Shown here piece by piece: positions 7,886 through 10,619 of a stretch of DNA of 10,619 nucleotides. How positions within the stretch are numbered: position 1 is the stretch's first letter; the number at the start of each line of letters is the position of its first letter. The stretch lies in assembly GCA_035254305.1 (NCBI GenBank), contig DATFAS010000075.1:1-10619 (forward strand), written 5' to 3'. The stretch comes from DATFAS01 sp035254305 (lineage in GTDB: Bacteria > Bacillota > Bacilli > Aneurinibacillales > RAOX-1). The notes beneath the pieces were generated by a model. That model saw nothing but the letters and a program-made list of their open reading frames with translations. It did no database searches and was not told where the DNA came from. Made by a program: the position numbers and the translations under genes.

Positions 7886-8556
7886 TTTTATCCGTTCTTT
7901 TGCTTTCAATCATGTGTGTAGGAATTTCAACCTTCTATTTTAGTGATCATTATTTGCTTATAAGCTTTTTGTTAGTTACCTTATCGATCTTGCCCTTCTA
8001 TTATCGATTTCAGGTAAGAAAAATGGATACAAGAGAAATTGTGCTCATCGCGATTCTTTCTGCTATTGCGGCTGTAAGTCGGATTCCCTTTGCCCCAATC
8101 CCGAATGTAAAACCTGTTTCCTTCATTATTATGGTCTCAGCTATGGTTTTTGGTAAAGAAGCGGGTTTTATCATTGGCTCAACGGCTGCCTTGGTATCCA
8201 ATATTTTTTTCGGTCAAGGACCTTGGACCCCTTGGCAAATGTTTGCTTGGGGGATGGTGGGGTTTGTTACTGGACTGATGAAGGATACTAAATGGATGAC
8301 CTGGAGGCTTGGTCAAGCGGCTTATGGGTTTGTATGGGGTTTTGTTTTTGATTGGTTTATGAATCTTTCTGTAATGATTAATTTTGTTAAGGATTTTCAG
8401 TGGCAGGCGCTAATTGCGACTTATATGGCTGGATTCTATTTTGATTTAGCACATGCATGCTCGAATGCTCTCTTTTTATATTTCTTTGGTGCCAGCTGGT
8501 TGAAGATATTGGATCGCTTTAAGAGAAAATATGGATTGCTTACCCAAGAAAGTTAA
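7864..8556 (+). CDS. cbrT: ECF transporter substrate-binding S component, CbrT-like (cobalamin or corrinoid)
   Basis: A 230-residue membrane protein with about eight predicted helices. Two extra N-terminal helices (about 5-25 and 29-49) precede the six-helix ECF S-component core, which opens at about 54 with MDTREIVLIAILSA, the usual family start. Small-residue-rich helices such as AILSAIAA (63-70), suited to packing on EcfT, and the conserved FGQGPWTPWQMFAWG stretch (116-130) mark it as an S component of the ECF_trnsprt family. It is the substrate-specifying subunit. The cobalamin assignment rests on the B12 riboswitch, the transcobalamin-like neighbours and resemblance to proteins annotated CbrT. 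A corrinoid precursor or degradation product remains possible. An internal start at Met54 has a poor ribosome binding site. No terminator follows the stop; the metK promoter begins 33 bases on. Confidence 0.85.
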   Translation: MARANLIILSVLLLSIMCVGISTFYFSDHYLLISFLLVTLSILPFYYRFQVRKMDTREIVLIAILSAIAAVSRIPFAPIPNVKPVSFIIMVSAMVFGKEAGFIIGSTAALVSNIFFGQGPWTPWQMFAWGMVGFVTGLMKDTKWMTWRLGQAAYGFVWGFVFDWFMNLSVMINFVKDFQWQALIATYMAGFYFDLAHACSNALFLYFFGASWLKILDRFKRKYGLLTQES

Positions 8557-8573
8557 TCGAACAACTATTTATT

Positions 8574-8588
8574 TGGATAATATATCCA
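8574..8588. other. Perfect palindrome abutting the metK -35 box
   Basis: TGGATA (8574-8579) and TATCCA (8583-8588) are perfect inverted copies around ATA, and the -35 hexamer begins at the next base. As RNA it would be a weak AT-rich hairpin with no T-tract, so it is not a good terminator for the S-component gene. It could be a protein-binding site, but a 15-base symmetric site may also be chance. Confidence 0.35.
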
Positions 8589-8617
8589 TTGACAAGTTAC
8601 CAAAGTTTAGCTATTCT
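8589..8617 (+). promoter_or_regulatory. metK: Sigma-A-type promoter of the SAM riboswitch-metK unit
   Basis: A consensus -35 TTGACA (8589-8594), a 17-base spacer and TATTCT (8612-8617, four of six matches to TATAAT) place the transcription start at about 8623-8626, a few bases before the riboswitch P1 helix at 8632. Confidence 0.8.
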
Positions 8618-8630
8618 GATGCAAACGGAT

Positions 8631-8786
8631 ACTCTTATTCCGAGAAGGCACGAGGGACTGGCCCGATGACGCCCGGCAACCCACTCTATGCATTTATAAT
8701 CTTACCAATGATGGGCAAGATAGGAGCATAAGTGAAAGGTGCTAACCAGCAGGACCAATCGAACAATTGTCCTGGAAGATAAGAGG
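8631..8786 (+). ncRNA. SAM-I (S-box) riboswitch aptamer
   Basis: The leader senses S-adenosylmethionine and controls metK. P1 is CTCTTAT (8632-8638) with ATAAGAG (8779-8785). The highly conserved S-box core follows: GAGGGACTGGCCC at 8652-8664, then GATGACGCCCGGCAACC at 8665-8681, and AAGGTGCTAACCAGCAGGA at 8735-8753. The last helix is AGGAC (8751-8755) with GTCCT (8769-8773). All core elements of the family are intact. High SAM stabilises P1 and frees the downstream terminator. Confidence 0.97.
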
Positions 8787-8818
8787 TAAAAGGATGCGGA
8801 TTATCAACCTTTTTCCTC
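8783..8818 (+). promoter_or_regulatory. Antiterminator of the SAM riboswitch
   Basis: Bases 8783-8793, which include the end of the 3' P1 strand, can pair with 8808-8818, the 5' arm of the terminator, at ten of eleven positions (one T-T mismatch at 8787/8814). This is mutually exclusive with both P1 and the terminator, as expected for an S-box OFF switch. Confidence 0.88.
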
Positions 8819-8842
8819 ACGGGAGAAGGTTTTATTTCTTTT
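8806..8842 (+). terminator. SAM-controlled intrinsic terminator upstream of metK
   Basis: Bases 8806-8816 pair with 8821-8831 (AACCTT with AAGGTT at the base, two G-T pairs higher up) around a TCAC loop, followed by a T-rich run. It ends transcription before metK when SAM is bound. Confidence 0.92.
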
Positions 8843-8925
8843 ACACAATACCTCTTTGGGGTTCGGAATCTTGCAGTACGAGTGCCGTATTTATCATTTT
8901 TCTTAAGGATTAAGGAGGTACTTAA

Positions 8926-10128
8926 ATGGCCCTACAAAAAGGACGTCATCTTTTTACTTCGGAGTCAGTAACAGAAGGACATCCGGATAAAATTTGTGAT
9001 CAGATATCTGATTCGATTCTTGATGCTATCTTGGAGAAAGACCCAAATGCACGTGTTGCATGTGAAACATCTGTAACAACTGGTCTCTGCTTAGTAGCAG
9101 GTGAAATCACTACTTCTTCTTATGTGGATATTCCAAAGATTGTTCGTGAAACGATTCGTGAGATTGGTTATACTCGTGCGAAATTCGGTTTTGATGCGGA
9201 AACATGTGCGGTATTAACGTCAATCGATGAACAATCTGCTGATATTGCTATGGGAGTTGACCAAGCGTTGGAAGCACGCGAGGGTCAAATGACAGATGAA
9301 CAAATCGAAGCAATCGGTGCGGGGGATCAGGGGCTCATGTTCGGATTTGCGACGAATGAAACACCTGAGCTAATGCCACTCCCAATCTCTATAGCTCACA
9401 AATTGTCTCGTTGTTTAAGTGAGGTTCGGAAGAATGGCACATTGGCCTATCTTCGCCCAGATGGCAAAACCCAGGTGACGGTAGAATATGATGGGGACAA
9501 ACCTGTTCGTATTGATACAATCGTTATTTCTACTCAACATGATCCAGAAATAACATTAGAACAAATAAAGAAAGATCTTCATGAGCAAGTTATTAAACCA
9601 GTGGTTCCTGCGAAATTCCTTGATGAACAAACGAAATATTTCATTAATCCAACTGGTCGCTTCGTTATCGGAGGACCACAGGGAGATGCTGGATTAACAG
9701 GTCGTAAAATCATCGTTGATACTTATGGTGGATATGCACGTCATGGTGGTGGTGCGTTTTCTGGTAAAGATCCAACGAAGGTAGACCGTTCTGGTGCTTA
9801 TGCTGCTCGTTATGTAGCTAAGAATATTGTTGCAGCTGGACTTGCTGACAAGTGTGAGGTACAAGTGGCTTATGCGATTGGGGTTGCACAGCCTGTTTCT
9901 ATCAGTGTGGATACGTATGGTACTGGTAAAGTGAGTGAAGAAAGTTTAGTAGAATTAATTCGTAAGCACTTCGATCTTCGCCCTGCTGGCATTATTAAGC
10001 AACTTGACCTTCGTCGTCCAATCTATAAGGCTACAGCAGCTTACGGTCACTTTGGACGTACGGATGTTGATCTGCCTTGGGAATGTACAGATAAGGCTGA
10101 GTTGTTACGGAAAGAAGCCTTGGTGTAA
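8926..10128 (+). CDS. metK: S-adenosylmethionine synthetase (methionine adenosyltransferase)
   Basis: A 400-residue cytoplasmic enzyme that makes S-adenosylmethionine from methionine and ATP, releasing phosphate and pyrophosphate; it normally works as a tetramer and needs Mg and K ions. The length matches the family. Key motifs are intact: TEGHPDK with the catalytic His19 (16-22), the signature GAGDQG (131-136), GGPQGDAGLTGRK (249-261) and the phosphate loop GGGAFSGKD (274-282). The start is supported by AAGGAGG (8912-8918) seven bases upstream. The gene has its own promoter, SAM-I riboswitch and terminator, so it is repressed by its product and independent of the B12 locus upstream. Cobalamin-dependent methionine synthase would link the two loci metabolically, but that gene is not in the window. 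Confidence 0.99.
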   Translation: MALQKGRHLFTSESVTEGHPDKICDQISDSILDAILEKDPNARVACETSVTTGLCLVAGEITTSSYVDIPKIVRETIREIGYTRAKFGFDAETCAVLTSIDEQSADIAMGVDQALEAREGQMTDEQIEAIGAGDQGLMFGFATNETPELMPLPISIAHKLSRCLSEVRKNGTLAYLRPDGKTQVTVEYDGDKPVRIDTIVISTQHDPEITLEQIKKDLHEQVIKPVVPAKFLDEQTKYFINPTGRFVIGGPQGDAGLTGRKIIVDTYGGYARHGGGAFSGKDPTKVDRSGAYAARYVAKNIVAAGLADKCEVQVAYAIGVAQPVSISVDTYGTGKVSEESLVELIRKHFDLRPAGIIKQLDLRRPIYKATAAYGHFGRTDVDLPWECTDKAELLRKEALV

Positions 10129-10140
10129 ATAATTAATGTT

Positions 10141-10170
10141 AGGTGCCATTCCTTAGGGGTGGCACCTTTT
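10141..10170 (+). terminator. Intrinsic terminator after metK
   Basis: A 12-pair stem, AGGTGCCATTCC (10141-10152) with GGGGTGGCACCT (10156-10167, two G-T pairs), closes around a TTA loop. A short T run follows, 13 bases after the metK stop codon. Confidence 0.92.
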
Positions 10171-10262
10171 CCTATCTATTCGTAGTAGAATAAGCTGAGT
10201 TTATTATCAAAATTAGGCCAAAAGTATCAAATTTTTAATTGCCCAGTTTTTTACGTCATTCC

Positions 10263-10293
10263 AATTAGATAATCTTCGAATATAATTAGATAA
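10263..10293 (+). repeat. 10-base direct repeat with 21-base period upstream of the last gene
   Basis: AATTAGATAA occurs at 10263-10272 and again at 10284-10293. The 21-base period is two DNA helical turns, so both copies face the same side. The second copy overlaps a TATAAT hexamer. In such AT-rich DNA it may be coincidental, but the layout would suit a regulator bound over the promoter. Confidence 0.5.
10281..10286 (+). promoter_or_regulatory. Candidate -10 box for the last gene
   Basis: A perfect TATAAT lies 34 bases before the preferred start codon. At 17-base spacing the -35 candidate ATTCCA (10258-10263) is poor, with three of six matches, so an activator may be needed or another promoter may be used. 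Confidence 0.4.
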
Positions 10294-10320
10294 AACTATT
10301 TATAAATGAGGAGTATGAAT

Positions 10321-10619
10321 ATGAGCAAAATATTTTTAACGCTTAGCATTTTAATAGGAGTGATTCTACCAACTCAAGCCTTTGCAGAATCTGATGGATA
10401 TATTTCCTATTTAAGCACAGGGAATGAGTCTTATTCAGTAGATGTTGATTTTAACCAAAATGGGAGTACAGATATCCAGTATAGCTATGCCAATGCTTTG
10501 TGTAGGATCTATGAACATGGTAGTGTGAATGTGTCTTATGAGGAAAACGGAACAGGGACGTTTAATTTTGATGATATAACAGGGACGATTGATCCAAGTA
10601 CTCATTCCTTGACTATTCA
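10321..10619 (+). CDS. Secreted protein of unknown function, 3' end cut by the window
   Basis: The first 99 codons are visible with no stop before the window ends. GAGGAG (10308-10313) lies seven bases before ATG 10321; an in-frame ATG at 10315 is too close to it. The product opens with a signal peptide (MSKIFLTLSILIGVILPTQAFA, cleavage after residue 22). The mature part is rich in Tyr, Ser, Asn, Gly and Asp and poor in Lys, with alternating polar and hydrophobic residues suggesting beta-strand structure (for example SVDVDFNQNGSTDIQYSY). One cysteine is visible, at about residue 64. I do not recognise the family. It lies after the metK terminator, so it is probably a separate unit. Confidence 0.75.
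   Translation, partial: MSKIFLTLSILIGVILPTQAFAESDGYISYLSTGNESYSVDVDFNQNGSTDIQYSYANALCRIYEHGSVNVSYEENGTGTFNFDDITGTIDPSTHSLTI

Noticed and set aside
8531..8731. 66-codon + strand open frame overlapping the S-component end and the SAM leader
   Set aside because: It runs across the metK promoter and SAM-I aptamer, whose conservation explains the sequence, and it shows no recognisable protein features.
1..10619. CRISPR arrays, tRNA or rRNA genes, insertion sequences, prophage or defence genes
   Set aside because: I saw no repeat-spacer pattern, tRNA-like cloverleaf, transposase or phage signature on either strand.

Overview
The window looks like chromosomal DNA of a low-GC Gram-positive bacterium (Bacillota, probably Bacillales or a close relative). 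The signs are AT-rich coding, strong GGAGG-type ribosome binding sites, an S-layer-homology (SLH) protein, an ECF-type vitamin transporter, and cobalamin and SAM-I (S-box) riboswitches that both use intrinsic terminators. All recognised genes are on the + strand. I cannot name the genus from sequence alone.

Positions 1-8556 form a cobalamin-controlled uptake locus. A cobalamin riboswitch (about 33-218) with a textbook terminator (267-295) precedes a 1409-residue secreted protein (318-4547). That protein carries two near-duplicate alpha/alpha-barrel domains, a transcobalamin-like C-terminal (DUF4430) beta domain, a ZU5-like beta domain, a third, diverged alpha/alpha barrel and three SLH domains. 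After an intercistronic hairpin (4574-4597) comes a lipoprotein (4625-5335) with a long flexible linker and a second DUF4430 domain. Three tightly packed, partly overlapping genes follow. They encode an ECF transporter: EcfT (5346-6221), a fused double ATPase (6209-7885) and an S component (7864-8556), matching what is annotated elsewhere as CbrV, CbrU and CbrT.

The alpha-barrel plus DUF4430 combination is the fold plan of mammalian intrinsic factor and transcobalamin. My reading is a surface relay. The S-layer-attached protein captures cobalamin or related corrinoids, the membrane-tethered lipoprotein may pass it on, and the ECF complex imports it. The riboswitch would shut the system down when cobalamin is plentiful. 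The riboswitch and domain calls are well supported; the hand-off mechanism is inference.

Positions 8557-8925 hold a separate transcription unit start: a promoter (TTGACA, 17 bases, TATTCT), a SAM-I riboswitch with a clear antiterminator and terminator, and then metK (8926-10128), encoding S-adenosylmethionine synthetase, closed by a strong terminator (10141-10170). The last gene (from 10321) is cut by the window edge and encodes a secreted protein that I do not recognise. No tRNA, rRNA, CRISPR array, insertion sequence or phage feature was seen.
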